The notes beneath the pieces are model-generated. The model worked only from the letters and a program-made list of their open reading frames with translations, ran no database searches and was not told where the DNA came from. A DNA stretch of 64,000 nt from contig NC_068938.1 in assembly GCF_016801865.2 (NCBI RefSeq), positions 199,743,077 through 199,807,076 on the forward strand, read 5' to 3'. The stretch is from Culex pipiens pallens (taxonomy: Eukaryota > Arthropoda > Insecta > Diptera > Culicidae). Positions 53,586 through 64,000 of this stretch are shown in pieces (the first letter of the stretch is position 1; the number at the start of each line of letters is the position of its first letter). The translations under genes and the position numbers were made by a program.

Positions 53586-54926
53586 GCAATTCGCAATTTT
53601 CAGTGTAAGAACGGGCCTTGACCGATCTTATGCACTAGGTTCCCAACGAACACGCACTGCCCTTACACCTACATCTCACCCTTGCTCTGAGTCAGTACGA
53701 GCAGCACGCTAGAACACGCTTTGAGTGTTCGTGCCAGGCATGCACACCTTCTTTTCCGGTTACGCATTTTAACTCGGCCGGGGGTGGTACATTACGTAGG
53801 GTTTGATGTAAGTATAAGCGCCTAACCATTTAAAGTGTGCCTATCAACTTTCATTAAAGCAAAAACTATTTTAGTTTTATTTTGAATTCAAAAACTAATT
53901 GTTATTTACTGTGTTTTGTTTTCTCCTGAAATCTTCCCTATTGTTGAGTCGTGTTTATCTGTTGCTTTTTCTTTTGTCGCGGTGTTTTGTTACAATTTTT
54001 GGTCCTAAGCATTTTATAAAAGTTTTTCAAAAGTACAATAGTAATATTTGTGTTAATTCTTTGATCATTCCAAAAATTAAGTAAGGGCTCGAACCTCATT
54101 TGTTTGAAGAAAAGGGTGAAGATTGAAAACATTGGACAGTGAAAGAAATATACTATGTAAAGAATCAATAGTGAAAGAAAGATAGTAATTTATGAAGCAG
54201 ATAAAGAAATTAACAACAGTTAATAAATAGAGGTAACAAACAAGGTTGGATAGTATTGAGGGCAATTCACAGGGAAGATGAGAAATTATTCAAATAGATA
54301 AATAAAGAAAAGGCACATGATAAACAAAATTGATATCGTTGCCAAATTAAGGGAAAGCAGACAGTTTGTTACAGCAGCATCAATTGGTAAAATAGAGTGG
54401 AAAAGCGTTGAGAAATAAGAGAATCAAATGAGTAAAATCGAAATCAAATGGAGGATAGTAAACAGAAGCCGCGTTAGAAAATCAGTGAAACAAAATAAAC
54501 AGAAAATAGGTGGTAGCTGCAATGAAAAGAAGAGAAACCCCGTTCTGCGATGCTCAGGTACATCCACAGCAGTTGACTCAACATACTGCGAATCAAAACA
54601 ATACCGTCTACAATCACAAATTACTTCCCTGTCCCACATTGGCGCGCCCCTTTCTTTTAGCCGTCTCGATTCTGACCCACGGCGGTCAAAGGTTTACGAG
54701 CCGTTTCCACAGGCCACCAGCTAGGTCATCATGAAAACCAAGCCAACGTGGAGGTAAGAAAATAGGACACTTGCAAGGAACCAGAGCTATACTGTCTTGA
54801 TCAAGACTGATCTAACAGGACTACGGACGTAGTCAGTGACGCTCCTTCCAGGATGTTCCTCGCCTGAGCGTCAACTGAAGAGGTATCATCAGCATCATTC
54901 GCACTTGGCCTGCCAAAAAAAAAAAA
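53586..54926 (+). mobile_element. 1.34-kb poly(A)-ended insertion with TSD
   Basis: Direct repeats AAAAAATTATTGAAATTC at 53568-53585 and 54927-54944 flank a segment that ends in about 16 A. The first 250 bp (TGTAAGAACGGGCCTTGACC...) resemble an LTR-like or promoter sequence. The rest is AT-rich without a coding frame. It was mobilised by non-LTR machinery; the source RNA is not identified. Confidence 0.7.
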
Positions 54927-54944
54927 AAAAAATTATTGAAATTC

Positions 54945-55677
54945 TGAAAAATTAAAATTATTGAAATTCTGAAAAATTAAAATTTTTGACTTTTTAAAAT
55001 TTAACGATATTTTAAAAATATAAAGGATGAATATTTTTAAAAATTGCAAAAACTCAAATAGTTTCGCTGGACTTTGACATCAAGTGTGAGAGGGATACAC
55101 TCAACGTTTAGATTTGTTTATAGGACCAAATAAAAAAGGGGAAATTGAAAAAAAATAAGAAAACCAAAATTTCAAAAAAAATTTTAAGGAATTATAACTG
55201 ATTAAAAAACTCAACATTTAAAAAATCTTAAAAATTAAGGATTCAGAGGATTAAAAAGCATTTAAAACACTAAAGCATATTTTATTTTAAATACAAAAAG
55301 TGAAAATCTAAAATCGTAAAATCAAACCACAGCGATGGAGATGCCCTAAGGATTGAAATTATCACAATTTACAGAAAATACTACAGTTTGAGTGTTAAAA
55401 TGGAATGTTTTTTGTTCTTTTTGTGGCATAATTTCCTAAATATTGCTGCACGTAAAAAACGAGTTAGTTGGGCACCGTTGACAAAGTAATAAAACGTTTT
55501 GCATTTCTTACTGCTAAATACACATAGATTCGAACGAACAATAATTTAATAATTTACACCAGAACGGAAAGAACGCGTCCCTGCCTAGGAATCTCTGCCT
55601 AGTGCGCGCCCATTAACGTAAAGCAAGAGTTTATACTGGCACTGCTCGAGGACTCGAGAACCTTCTGTTGGATGGAA
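54945..55677. other. Intergenic and 3' flank of the DEF6-like gene
   Basis: AT-rich, short imperfect repeats of AATTATTGAAATTCTGAAAA at the start. No gene. Confidence 0.5.
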
Positions 55678-58620
55678 TCAGCGCGGGACGGCCACCACCA
55701 CAGGCCGATCGGACGCCACAAAGGACTGCGTTCGGCGGATCATAAAGTCTGGTGCCTTGCGGTACGTCGGAGCCATGGCCTAAAATGAAAGAATTACTTT
55801 AGTATAGCTTTGTGTAGATATTTGGGGAGAACCTACTTGTAATTTCGCCTCGACAATACCCTTGTTCTCCTCGGACAGTGTGATCTTTTGGCGGGCCATC
55901 TTCAGCTCCCGGTCGAGCTTTTTGCGTTCATCCTCGAGCTGGCGCAGCTTCTGTTCGGCGTCCCGGAAGCGTGACTCGTTCTCCTGCTGGCGGTGCTCGA
56001 ACTCGATGCGTTTTTGTCGTTCCAGTTCGAGCAGGTTTTTCTGCTCAATCTGCAGCTGTTCGAGCTCTTCACGTTTTTCCCACTCTTCAGCCAGAACGCG
56101 GGCTTGCAGCGCCCGGACAATCTCCTCGTCGCGTTTGGCTTGAATTTCATCTTCGAGCATTTTCTCCAAGCACAGCTTCACGTCCTCTAGTTCGGCCACT
56201 CGGCGAGAGTCTTCCCGCGCGACCGCTTCGTACTGTCGAGCCTGTGATTCCGCGGCCAAACGGGCCAGCTTTTCCTGTTCCAACTGTACGTTGGTTTCCT
56301 GAAGTTGCCTGAGGTGGATGCTACGTAGCTGTTCCTCTTCCTGACGCTTTCTGGCCTCCAACTCACGCTGTTGCTTCCTCCGGTTGACGGCGTCCCGCTG
56401 GAAACCTTCTCTACCCGTTGAGTACGTAATGGCCAACTGCAGTGCCGAGATCCACTGGAGACGTGTCTTGTGATCCTGCGCGCCCAGCTCGAACGTTCGA
56501 TCGCCTGAGACTAGTGTGAACTTTTGAATTCGCTCGATCTTCCCCGAGGACGAAATGCTTGGCTTAACCATGAACCTGGAGTTGAGTGCGATCGTGCCGC
56601 ACACTTCACGATCCGTGTGGTGTTTGTAATAAGTCAACTCACATGGCTGCAGAACGAAAAAGTACTCCCTGAACGTGGGAAGCACATATCCTCGCCTGAA
56701 CAGATAACCCTTCTTCACCACGTCCATGATCAGCGTCTGATAGATGTCTCCGATCGCCTCGCAGATCGATGCTACGTAATCGTTCACCTTGTCATAGTCT
56801 TTGAATCTCAAAATCTCCAGAAACTCGTTAAACTCCAGACTGTCGTCCGACTTCTTCAGGTAGTCGTACTTTTCCTCGTTGTTGTAGTCCAAACCGAGTG
56901 AGTTGAGCAATTGCTTCACCACGATCAACGCCTCCGACGGGTGGATCTTGACCGTAAACTGGTTGTCGTCCAGATCATCGTTGTACAAATCCGCCATCAT
57001 ACAGAAGATCCGAAACAGCTGGTAGACCGCTTCCTCGTTGTAGTACGCATCGTTCATGTGAAAGTCTTTGTGGCAAACCAGCCAGCACACCTCGTCGATT
57101 TTGGTTTCGTAGTTCCGCAGCAGGGACAGGGGCAACTCGGCGGACAGTGAGGAGAACACTTCCTGCCCGAGGTAGTAGAGGTAGTGGTCAAAGTTGAGCG
57201 TCGGCGTGGATCGGTAGTGGTCCAGGCCACGCTCGACGCCGTACAGATCCAACAGGGTGGCGATGTTGGCCGTGAGGACCTGGAAGGGGAAGGGAGAAAG
57301 GGTGTTAATGATTTACAATAAAACATTCCAAGACTTCCCTTGACCTCTCGAGATGACCAAAAATGTTGTTCCAGAAACCTTAATACATATTATACAATTT
57401 CAAGAAGTATATTTTTAATTATATAAATTATACAAACTTTTGTGAAATCTTACAACAAGAACACACAAAAATTCAGATATCATTAAACATAACATTTAGA
57501 ATTTTAGAATCAGAATATTTTTGAGAATTTTGAAAATTTTGAGAATTTTGGGAATCTTAGAATTTTAAAATTTTAGAATTTTAAAATTTTAGAATTTTGA
57601 GATTTTTTAGAATTTTGAGAATTTTAAGAATGTTAAAATTTTTGAAAATTTTAGAATTTTGAGAATTTAAAGAATTTAAAGAATTTTGAGAACTTTGAGA
57701 ATTTTGAGAATTTAAAGAATTTAGATAATTTAGAGAATTTAGAGAATTTAGAGAATTTTGAGAATTTAAAGAATTTTGAGAACTTTGAGAATTTTGAGAA
57801 TTTAAAGAATTTAGAGAATTTTGAGAATTTAGAGAATTTAGAGAATTTAGAGATTTTTGAGATTTTTGAGATTTTTGAGAGTATTAGAGAGTATATTGAG
57901 TATTGAGAGTTTTCAAAATTTTGATAATTTTGAGAATTTCGAGAATTTTGAGAATTTTAAGATTTTTTAGAATGTTGAGAGTTTTGAAAATTTTAGAATT
58001 TTAAATCAGCTTTTGTCGTAGGAGAATGTGTTTTAAATGGTTGGTTGCTAATTTCAATGAAAAATAACATGTATTTCTGATTTCAAAATACAAAAAAAAC
58101 TAATTTGATTAATTCAAAATTTAAAACTTTCAATGTTGTCAATTTTGAGAATTTTAAGAATTTCGAGAATTTTGCGAATTTTGAGAATTTTTAAAATTTT
58201 GAGAATTTTGAGAATTTTAAGAATATGGAGAATTTTGAGAATTTTTAGCATTATGAGAATTTTAAGCATTTTGAGAATTTTAGAATTTTAAATCAACTTT
58301 TGTCGTAGGAGAATGTGTTTTAAAATGTTGATTGCTAATTTCAATGAAAAATAACATGTAATTCTAATTTCAAAACACAAAACAAATCTTATTTGACTAA
58401 TTCAAAATTTAACACTTTCAATGCTACAAAGTGGTCTCGAAGCATTCTAGGGGGATCATCTTGAATGTTTTTGATTCTACCTTGTAAAATTGCAACTTAA
58501 AACATACAATAATCCACTCACCTTAAGTTTCGACTTCCCCACGAACCCGGAGCCGTCCTGCTGGAGGGTGTTGAACGCGTGCCAGATGCTGTTGGTGACA
58601 TTTTTCAGCAGCGTGGTCAT
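55678..58620 (-). CDS. DEF6/SWAP-70-like PH-domain and coiled-coil protein, three exons
   Basis: Exons (minus) 58620-58522, 57279-55837 and 55779-55678, all phase 0, 547 residues. The N-terminus (TNSIWHAFNTLQQDGSGFVGKSKLKVLTANIATLL) is the EF-hand-like start shared by SWAP-70 and DEF6. A PH domain lies at about 215-315 (VVKKGYLFRRGYVLPTFREYFFVLQPCELTYYK...TRLQWISALQLAI). A long Glu/Arg/Gln-rich coiled coil extends to about 510, then a short tail with RKAPDFMIRRTQSFVASDRP. The frame is open upstream to another ATG at 58746; the start at 58620 is chosen by family length. Members are phosphoinositide-binding Rho/Rac regulators that bind actin. Confidence 0.93.
57480..58430. repeat. Degenerate 9-bp GAGAATTTT repeats and an internal ~140-bp duplication
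   Basis: Within DEF6-like intron 1. Runs of GAGAATTTT/GAGAATTTA units occupy 57520-57990 and 58140-58275. After each run comes the same ~140-bp sequence (CAGCTTTTGTCGTAGGAGAA at about 58007; CAACTTTTGTCGTAGGAGAA at about 58291), so the unit [repeat run + unique] is duplicated. Confidence 0.8.
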
Positions 58621-60388
58621 GGCTGATAATTGCGCGTAATTTTCTTCCTCTGTCTGGCTGGTTGATGTCTGCGGATTCGGCTTAACTTTTTGCTTGTTAT
58701 TGTTTGCAACAATCAGTTCACTGAACACTTTTGTTTTCCTGTGCACTTATTTCATGATTGGTGCTTGCTATGTTTAAACTGTTTTAAGAACTTTTTGTAT
58801 TTTAGCACTACGATTTTAACCTTTTTTCTTCTGCCAAACATAAAAAAAGCATTAAAACGGCTAGTTCTCACGATTGATAAGAGAGCACCTATAGCTTGAG
58901 CCGCGGGTTCACCCTGACTGTTGAGCAATTATTTCACAAATAGCTGTTCAGAGCTGTTCCAAGACCTCATCCAAATCATATTTACATATTTGGTGCCTCT
59001 TTCCATGTGTAGTAGATATACTGGTATTGTTGTTACTTGGCTTAGCTGGTGCTGTCGGATGGAAATTCCTCAACCGGTGAATATCTCGTCATATCTCTGT
59101 TGTGAATGAATCATCCCCCGGACCCGTGCCGTGTAGCGTAGAACTTGGCCAACAGTGTTGTGAATGCAACGTGCAATAGTGTTTGGAACACCTTGACGTC
59201 AATCGTCGGTTTACGTCGTAAAAGGTTCTATTATGCCCGTGTGGAGTGACATTCTTCGCTGTTGCATATCATGGATTCACAACCAAGTTGGAGCAAATCT
59301 CTATTGTGCATGGCGGATGACCTATTGTGACCAGTGAATCACTCAAAAACGTCATATGATATGAACGGGATCGTTTAGACGTCACGATCATATTACGGAC
59401 CGTGACAAGGTTGAGTGCACGTGGGCAGTTAAACACACTTGAAACAAAACCAACTGCTTTTCATAACCGTGATCGAAAGCCTTCAAGGTTACATTAGCAC
59501 TGTGGTCAACGGACTTCCATTGTGGCTCATTGGCTCATAATAATCAATTTATCAATTACCATATAAATCGCAAATGCTTGATCCCCGCGCGTCGCCGCGA
59601 CAATCGTGACCAGGTAATTTGTCCATCATGATAGGATTGAGTGAGCAAAAAAAAAAAAAAATACATGCCTCTAAGCCCAACATTCAAGCTTCCGGCGTGG
59701 TTCAAACGGACAGGCGACATCCTCCGTGGCGGCAAAATAACGTTTGCTATCTTGTGTTGTAGATATTGTTGTTGCTGTTGTTGTGTCACATATAAGGGCA
59801 TAAACTCATATTTCTCTCGGCGAGACGTGACCCGTAGCGCGCAGCTGAGATACTGACCTGCGGAGTACCGTAAAGTTGTGCTATTTTGACACAGCTGTGC
59901 TTAGGCCTTAAGCCTGCTTTTTTATTTTGGTACACAGTAAAAAAAATGTGTAAATTTCGAAGGTGTAAATTAGGAAGGTTCTATATTATAATTACACACT
60001 TAGATTTTTCTACCGAATTTTCACTTGCTGAACGGTTCGGTAAACCGAAAATTACGAATTCGGTTAAAAATTACCGAAATTCGGTAACAAAGTTCATTAT
60101 TGTTCATCGTACAACCGAAACTCGGTAAAATTTTGTTCATTTTGACAGATGGTGTACCGATCTAAACTTAACCTATTTTTCAACTACGGAATTCAGTAAA
60201 AACATCTTGTTTTAGAAAAACATTCAAATCTTGATTCAGAACATTTCAATAATAGCATGTTTTTTGTGTTATTTGTAGAAGCCCCAAAAGTGAAAGACAC
60301 CATCTACGACATTAATAAAAATCCGTTTTTTTTTCTTCTTAAAAACAGCTTATGTTTTTTCTTAACTGCATATTAGCATACAACTAAT
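58621..60388. other. Intergenic region upstream of the DEF6-like gene
   Basis: 58621-59880 has no recognisable gene; parts (59100-59560) are GC-balanced and may be regulatory. 59990-60180 contains ACCGAATTCGGT-type palindromes typical of a short inverted-repeat element. Confidence 0.5.
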
Positions 60389-61504
60389 ATATTACTCTTC
60401 TCATTGAAAAGTGCCAGCGACAAAATTGGGCGAAAAGTTCATCGCCCGGAGATCGCGAGTTGGCGCGAGCGAATGAACACCGCGAAAAAAGATTCGGGGG
60501 TGCATTGGGGTTAAATGATTATTTCGTTATTCGGTTTAATTAGAAAATAATAATTTTTTCGTAAATATCGCTACTTTGATGCGATGTAATTAATTTTTAC
60601 AGTAAATTAGGCATTGTTACATCAAATTTTACCTTTCAAACGCACTAGAATGGCCAAATTTTAAAACAACAATGTTTGCCAATTTGACCATTTTACCCCC
60701 AATTCCCCTTGTAGAACAAAAGAAAAGTTCATCCGCGAACTGTCAGCAGCACGCTGTTTTGTTTGCTAGATCAACATTTGGAAATGTCGAACGTTGAAGG
60801 AAATCGCTCAAAAAATGGAAATTAACCGATTTCAAATGTTTTGGCCGCAAATGAAAGGTAAGCGTGGCTAATTTTTTATTCCGATCTGTAAAACTTGTTC
60901 TGGCGAGGGTTCTGGGCACTGCGGCAATCGATTTTAACGGCGGGTTGCTTCCGGTTGCATTTAATTTGCGGAGAAGGTTTTTCAATCCACCAGGGGCTTA
61001 TTCGGGGGCAACAGTTTCGGTAATCCGGAACTTCCGGTAAGTTTAATATTTGCAGTGTTTAGCATGAAAAACAAACTTAGGCTAACCACTTTTTTCGAAA
61101 AATCATAACTCCTCGCCATTTTAACCGATTTCAATTGTCTTATGCGCAAATGAAAGGTGATAAGTTAGCCTGTCAAAGAAAAATAGTAAGAAGTTTCAAA
61201 AATCTAGCCTAACGTATGGAAATGGCGTATGAAACTTTAAAATGCCGTTTTGACGGTGTCTGGACCAAAGAGCCTATGTCTGGAAATATTTTTATCGGAT
61301 TCCCCGGACATTTTTACATAACATACTGAAAAATGGGAGGAGTTCATTAACAGGATTCCAAGATATGATTTTTTGAAAATAAAATCCGTGTTCTTCGACG
61401 CGCCGCGCGCAAAAACCGGAGAATGACGAAATTTGCAAAAAATCATCTTTTTTCACTAAAACTGCGATAACTTCAAAATTTCAACGATGACATGTCTGGG
61501 TACC

Positions 61505-61645
61505 ACCCAGTCACGACGTTCTAGCAGGATTCTAGCAGAGTTCTTACAGAGCTGGATATTCTTACAGCATTCTAGCAAAAATGTTCCACCGTTCTAGCAG
61601 GATTCTGGCAGAATCAGCTCTGCTAGAAAATTTCGTGACTGGGCA
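61505..61645. mobile_element. CCCAGTCACGA-ended MITE
   Basis: 141 bp, CCCAGTCACGACGTTCTAGC at the left and the inverse of CCCAGTCACGAAATTTTCTA at the right. The most intact copy in the window. Confidence 0.8.
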
Positions 61646-62090
61646 AAAGTTGCGTCTTTTAATTAAAACAGTTTTGATCCCCAAACATCTATACTGCCCC
61701 TGATCGCATAAATGTCCCATATGCATTTTCATCGGTTTTGAGTTAGTGGTGCAGTTTTGTTCAGAATCGCGAGATCTTTCAGAAAAGCCTGTAACATCCA
61801 ATACTTTGTTCTAGAAATCAGGAGGAAATCAAGTTTTTTCATGAAAACTTAACACGTAACCTTATGTGTGGGACAAACTTCAAATGCGTTTTTCTCAGCT
61901 TGCTGTTTTTGCATATGGGACATTTATGCGAACATGGGCAGTATAGGTCATCGCTGAAATTTTAAAGTTATCGCAGTTTTAGTGAAAAAAGTTGTTTTTT
62001 TGCCAATTTCGGCATTCTCCGGTTTTTGCGCGCGGCGCGTCAAAAAACACGGATTTTATTTTCAAAAAATCATATCTCGTAATCCTGTTA

Positions 62091-62249
62091 GGGACCATCC
62101 ATAAACCACGTGGACAATTTAGGGGAGCGAGGTATGGCGATTGTCCATGCTCCATACAAAAAAGTTTTTTTGTATGGATAATTGTTCACGAGGGGGAGGG
62201 GGGGTTTGGGTTTTCCAAAAAAGTGTCCACGTAGTTTGTGGATGGTCCC
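62091..62249. mobile_element. Harbinger-like MITE with TTA target duplication
   Basis: Ends GGGACCATCCATAAACCACG and its near-inverse. It is flanked by TTA on both sides. The opposite palindrome arm (about 61343-61360) carries the uninterrupted site with a single TTA. Confidence 0.8.
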
Positions 62250-62764
62250 TTAATGAACTCCTCCCATTTTTTGGTATGTTACGTAAAAATGTCCGGGAAA
62301 TCCGCTAAAAATATTTCCAGACATAAGCTCTTTGGTTCAGACACCGTCAAAACGGTATTTTAAAGTTTCATACGCCCTTTTCATATGTTAGGCTAGATTT
62401 TTTAAACTTCTTACTATTTTTCTTATCACCAACTTATCACCTTCCATTTGCGTATAAGACAATTGAAATCGGTTAAAATGGCGAGGAGTTATGATTTTTC
62501 GAAAAAAATGGTTTTTGCGAAAATCGACGAAAATTTCCATTTTTCAGACCACCCTAACACGGCGTAGGTCACCCTAATGGCCAAACAAAAAAATACGGGT
62601 CGAATTATTTCGGCCAGGGAACCCTCAGAAAAATTTTGAGCCCGATCCGAGCACTTTTGTTTTTTCATGCTGTTTTCGTCGTGGGGAATTGCTGCATATA
62701 GACGTCCATTGATCACGCATGATCTCAGGGGGTACCGGAAAACAAACCCCGTAATGGCGGACAA

Positions 62765-63090
62765 TAGGGTCCTAAAGCCCTAAGTCAATTGTTATGTTCA
62801 ACGGTAAAAAACAGATTAAAAACCATCTCTGATCACTTTTTTCATTTAAATGCAAAAAATAGGACAGGACAACATTTTTTTCGATGAATCCACTAAGGTC
62901 CGCGTAGAACGAGCTGTGAAGTAGGACCTTTTTGTCAAGAAGGGCCACGATTTTTTTTTCAAATTTCGATTTAAAAATCGATTTCAAATCTTTCTCGGTC
63001 GTACAAAGTGTCATTGTACTCAGAAATATAAGCTTTATCGTTGTGAACAATAATATCACAAATTTAAGCTTCACTTTAGGACCCAATTGA
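62765..63090 (+). mobile_element. Intact GGGTCCTAA element
   Basis: 326 bp from GGGTCCTAAAGCCC to TTTAGGACCC (inverted ends), collinear with the arms of the 4669-5553 foldback. Confidence 0.75.
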
Positions 63091-63985
63091 AACATATCAA
63101 ACGAAATATTTGAAACCAAACCTGCACAACAACATACAAACAGAAAAATGAGGCGTTATTTTGTATTCAATAGTCTAAGTTTGTTTTTCATGCTAAACAC
63201 TGCAAATATTAAACTTACCGGAAGTTCCGGATTACCGAAACTGTTGCCCTCGAATAAGCCCCTGGTGGATTGAAAAACCTTCTCCGCAAATTAAATGCAA
63301 CCGGAAGCAACCCGCCGTTAAAATCGATTGCCGCAGTGCCCAGAACCCTCGCCAGAACAAGTTTTACAGATCGGAATCAAAAATTAGCCACCCTTACCTT
63401 TCATTTGCGGCCAAAACATTTGAAATCGGTTAATTTCCATTTTTTGAGCGATTTCCTTCAACGTTCGACATTTCCAAATGTTGATCTAGCAAACAAAACA
63501 GCGTGCTGCTGACAGTTCGCGGATGAACTTTTCTTTTGTTCTACAAGGGGAATTGGGGGTAAAATGGTCAAATTGGCAAACATTGTTGTTTTAAAATTTG
63601 GCCATTCTAGTGCGTTTGAAAGGTAAAATTTGATGTAACAATGCCTAATTTACTGTAAAAATTAATTACATCGCATCAAAGTAGCGATATTTACGAAAAA
63701 ATTATTATTTTCTAATTAAACCGAATAACGAAATAATCATTTAACCCCAATGCACCCCCGAATCTTTTTTCGCGGTGTTCATTCGCTCGCGCCAACTCGC
63801 GATCTCCGGGCGATGAACTTTTCGCCCAATTTTGTCGCTGGCACTTTTCAATGAGAAGAGTAATATTTTACGCATAACCTAGCAACTTTTGGACCAAAAG
63901 GCTTTGCCAATATCCCGGAATATTACATAAGAATGGTGGAAAACTTTAGAGTAAACCAAACCATTGCATTGTATAATAATAATAA

Positions 63986-64000
63986 ACACACTTAGATTTT
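63986..64000 (+). repeat. Start of a repeat cut by the window edge
   Basis: ACACACTTAGATTTT is identical to 59994-60008, which begins the ACCGAAT-palindrome element. Probably another copy runs off the window. Confidence 0.4.

Larger units (their letters stand above)
60389..63866. mobile_element. 3.5-kb foldback structure with ~690-bp outer arms
   Basis: 60389 to about 61083 is the inverse of about 63174-63866. Further in, about 61085-61490 is the inverse of about 61945-62512. Together they form one long palindrome. The right arm also holds ~660 bp with no partner (62513-63173), including a GGGTCCTAA element, and a MITE at 62091-62249; the centre holds a CCCAGTCACGA MITE. An 80-codon open frame occurs in both outer arms simply because they are copies. 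No transposase was found. Confidence 0.8.

Noticed and set aside
54428..54734. Overlapping + strand frames of 98 and 74 codons
   Set aside because: They lie inside the poly(A)-ended insertion, have no domain and no supporting composition.
60743..60985. 80-codon frame (MKNLLRKLNATG...) present twice, also at 63270-63512
   Set aside because: The two occurrences are the inverted arms of the foldback, so repetition is not evidence for a conserved protein; no domain seen.

Overview
The window looks like nuclear DNA of a culicine mosquito, most likely Culex. The grounds are short GT-AG introns, an insect-type replication-dependent histone cluster, Jockey- and RTE-clade non-LTR retrotransposons, many short palindromic elements, and genes for an odorant-binding protein and sperm/ciliary dynein regulators. 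The species is inferred from general knowledge, not from a search.

Layout. 1-900: the 3' tail of an unidentified + strand gene, then a compact minus-strand pair, a two-exon LYR-motif microprotein (609-891) followed after 7 nt by a mitochondrial release-factor-like rescue protein (MTRFR, 173-601). 900-3050: nested short elements. 3080-28130: a dispersed histone cluster with nine intronless histone genes, each followed by a 16-nt histone 3' stem-loop. The order is H4(-) H3(+) H1(+) H3(-) H4(+) [intact Jockey element] H2A(-) H2B(+) [two tandem satellite-bearing elements] AT-hook H1 variant(+) H3(-). Several histones are non-canonical. Two of three H3 genes combine H3.2- and H3.3-type residues, the H2A/H2B pair is divergent, and one H1 carries three AT-hooks. 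A 1.29-kb duplicated segment sits between the TATA box and the coding region of the second H4 gene.

17.8-21.1 kb and 29.7-37.7 kb: three copies of one repeat element. It has a 149-bp tandem repeat (6, 6 and about 49 monomers), a block resembling the H2A/H2B intergenic promoter, and termini that can form hairpins.

38.0-52.9 kb: two nexin-dynein regulatory complex genes arranged head to head, DRC10/IQCD-like (minus, five exons) and DRC2/CCDC65 (plus, three exons). They share a 258-bp promoter containing a consensus RFX X-box. Their introns hold an intact RTE retrotransposon, a 3.1-kb insertion flanked by 22-bp direct repeats, and an antisense odorant-binding protein gene with a long insertion between cysteines 1 and 2.

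53-58.7 kb: a poly(A)-ended insertion and a DEF6/SWAP-70-like PH-domain gene (minus, three exons). 58.7-64 kb: intergenic DNA dominated by a 3.5-kb foldback structure that is itself interrupted by other elements.
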